From NCBI GenBank assembly GCA_027729865.1, contig JAQCBM010000172.1, forward strand, positions 1-5,030: a stretch of 5,030 nt of DNA, given 5' to 3'. A program made the position numbers and the translations under genes. This document shows, in pieces, positions 4,962 to 5,030 of this stretch (its first letter is position 1; every line of letters starts with the position of its first letter). Under the pieces are notes generated by a model that was not told the origin of the DNA, searched no databases, and saw only the letters and a list, made by a program, of their open reading frames with translations. This DNA comes from Actinomycetota bacterium. Lineage in GTDB: Bacteria > Actinomycetota > Actinomycetes > S36-B12.

Positions 4962-5030
4962 GGGACTGCCCCCGCTTTGGTTGCCTCGCGGGGTTGAGTG
5001 GTCAGGCCGCGAGTGCGGTCTGGTTGTAGA
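4962..5030 (-). mobile_element. Partial insertion sequence end, IS3-like
   Basis: From about 4962 the plus strand reads GGGACTGCCCCCGCTTTGG, resembling the (T)G-x-ACTGCCCCC ends I associate with many actinobacterial IS3-family elements. About 40 non-coding bases later comes the stop codon of a minus-strand frame whose tail looks like an IS3 OrfB. The element continues beyond the right edge, so the second terminal repeat and the target duplication cannot be seen. The exact boundary is uncertain by a few bases. Confidence 0.45.
5002..5030 (-). CDS. Putative IS3-family transposase OrfB, extreme C-terminus
   Basis: Only the last eight complete codons and the stop are in the window: Y-N-Q-T-A-L-A-A, then TGA (5004-5002), read right to left. 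An aromatic-Asn-Gln stretch ending in small residues is common at the end of rve-domain transposases of the IS3 family, and the position relative to the inverted-repeat-like sequence at 4962 fits. No catalytic residue is in view, so the identification rests on this short tail and its context. Confidence 0.45.

Overview
The window looks like chromosomal DNA of a GC-rich actinobacterium, possibly an uncultured aquatic or soil lineage. This rests on GTG start codons, TAGGCT/TAGCCT-type -10 boxes with little 5' leader, a Tat-exported carbonic anhydrase, and a secreted-protein N-terminus with the Cys-Val-(His/Asn)-Lys-Lys-Thr style common in actinobacterial surface proteins. No rRNA, CRISPR array or replication origin is visible.

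Layout. Positions 1-138 (minus) hold the first 46 codons of a CNNM/CBS (HlyC/CorC) membrane protein. Positions 197-1116 (minus) encode a secreted collagen-like protein: signal peptide, Cys-pair head, Gly-X-Y repeat, C-terminal jelly-roll-like domain. Its reading frame changes at a run of six G, in a G-GGG-GGC context that is also a correctly phased -1 slippery heptamer. Positions 1117-1425 are non-coding and carry an 11-bp inverted repeat. Positions 1426-1469 are the 5' part of a tRNA-Thr(TGT); similarity stops just after the anticodon stem and no 3' half follows. About 80 bp on, four TGTGGTCA direct repeats are spaced 11-14-11 bp. The two together look like the scar or end of a tRNA-targeting integrative element.

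Further right, all plus strand: a Tat-dependent beta-carbonic anhydrase (1899-2582); a 68-residue two-span membrane protein (2669-2875); an orphan protein of about 127-132 residues with weak HIRAN-like features (3055-3453); a ParB/Srx-fold-like protein (3604-4056); and, overlapping it by 8 nt, an aquaporin-family channel gene (4049-4843) interrupted by one in-frame TGA. The right edge (about 4962-5030) appears to be the end of an IS3-like insertion sequence whose transposase reads leftwards into the window.

Coherence. The carbonic anhydrase may be co-transcribed with the small membrane protein. The ParB-like gene and the aquaporin are very probably translationally coupled. Two coding genes broken by minimal changes, a truncated tRNA and an IS edge within 5 kb suggest either local decay beside an integration hotspot or consensus errors in the assembly; sequence alone cannot separate these. 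The best candidates for something undescribed are the possible programmed frameshift in the collagen-like gene, the tRNA/repeat junction, and the ParB-like/aquaporin pair.
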